A DNA stretch of 5,278 bases from Clostridia bacterium. Lineage in GTDB: Bacteria; Bacillota_A; Clostridia; Oscillospirales; CAG-272. Under the pieces are notes generated by a model. The model worked only from the letters and a program-made list of their open reading frames with translations, was not told the DNA's origin and did no database searches. The position numbers and the translations under genes were made by a program. Below, piece after piece: positions 5,006 to 5,278 of the stretch. Each line of letters begins with the position of its first letter. Within the stretch, counting starts at the first letter, position 1. The DNA lies in NCBI GenBank assembly GCA_017529175.1, contig JAFXNX010000287.1:1-5278 (forward strand), in the 5' to 3' direction.

Positions 5006-5278
5006 AAAAAGCAGTGATAAGAAGCGCGGTGATAATAGGGATCGCGGTATTGTCCGTTATCTTCGGCATCGTGTTTCAGAATTTGACAGACAAAGCGGAA
5101 CGAAAGAATTATCCGCTTGAATATAAAAAATTTGTGGAAAAGTATTCAGCCGAGTACGGCGTTCCGGAAAACGTGATCTTTGCCGTCATAAAGTGTCAAA
5201 GCGATTTTGACAGCAGTCTTTTGTCGGACGAAGGTGAGATCGGACTGATGATGGTGTCTCCTTACACGCTCGAGGAGC
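5002..5278 (+). CDS. Membrane-anchored lytic-transglycosylase-like protein, N-terminal part; catalytic Glu position is Gln (runs off the right edge)
   Basis: 92 residues are visible. Residues 5-25 form a hydrophobic anchor after MKK. From residue 37 the sequence follows the Slt-type (SLT domain, GH23) lytic transglycosylases: YPLEYKKFVEKYSAEYGV, VIFAVIKCQSDFDSSLLSDEGEIGLMM, SPYTLEE. These enzymes cleave the MurNAc-GlcNAc bond of peptidoglycan outside the membrane. The family normally has Glu-Ser after AVIK-x and GLMQ in the next motif. Here the catalytic Glu position is Q66 (CAA at 5197-5199) and GLMQ reads GLMM (81-84). Both changes suggest a weak or inactive enzyme, possibly a wall-binding or regulatory form, if the fold is intact. 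It is coupled to coaE by the ATGA overlap, with AAGG 12 bases upstream. The rest of the domain is outside the window, so other catalytic residues cannot be judged. Confidence 0.85.
   Translation, partial: MKKAVIRSAVIIGIAVLSVIFGIVFQNLTDKAERKNYPLEYKKFVEKYSAEYGVPENVIFAVIKCQSDFDSSLLSDEGEIGLMMVSPYTLEE

Noticed and set aside
4770..5069. Minus-strand open frame of 99 codons opposite coaE and the transglycosylase-like gene
   Set aside because: Arg-rich shadow translation of coaE; no start signals.

Overview
The window looks like chromosomal DNA from a Clostridia-type Firmicute, probably an uncultured gut or anaerobic lineage. The evidence is a holB-ricT-trmN-rsmI gene string that matches the conserved Bacillus/Clostridia order, AGGAGG-type ribosome binding sites, consensus sigma-A promoters, an 8-Cys bacterial ferredoxin, and a coaE gene followed by a Clostridia-style lytic transglycosylase. 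Genes are densely packed with moderate GC, and AT-rich sequence is confined to promoter regions. No RNA gene, CRISPR array, insertion sequence or prophage signature was found. The lineage assignment is inference from gene content.

Left part (1 to about 3510), minus strand: a five-gene cluster reading right to left. A near-perfect TTGACA-17-TATAAT promoter at 3479-3507 drives holB (DNA polymerase III delta' subunit), ricT/yaaT (PSP1-domain Fe-S protein), a 56-residue 2[4Fe-4S] ferredoxin, trmN (tRNA1(Val) A37 N6-methyltransferase family) and rsmI (16S rRNA C1402 2'-O-methyltransferase, cut off by the window edge). The ferredoxin has its own likely promoter, and a GC-rich hairpin separates it from trmN. 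In Bacillus subtilis the equivalent order is holB-yaaT-yabA-yabB-yazA-yabC. Here the ferredoxin sits where yabA would be, and no yazA-like gene is present.

Middle (3465-4329): an AT-rich divergent intergenic region with several dyad repeats, then a plus-strand gene for a membrane-anchored or secreted protein of about 241 residues that I do not recognise.

Right part (4338-5278), plus strand: a good sigma-A promoter drives coaE (dephospho-CoA kinase, last step of CoA synthesis). coaE overlaps by ATGA the start of a membrane-anchored lytic-transglycosylase-fold protein that runs off the window. In that protein the residue aligned to the catalytic glutamate is glutamine.

Most of the window is conserved housekeeping DNA: replication, RNA modification, RNA-processing regulation, CoA synthesis and cell wall. 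I see no convincing new multi-gene system. The items most worth a second look are the apparently inactive transglycosylase domain, the unrecognised exported protein at the junction of two conserved blocks, and the ferredoxin placed next to ricT.
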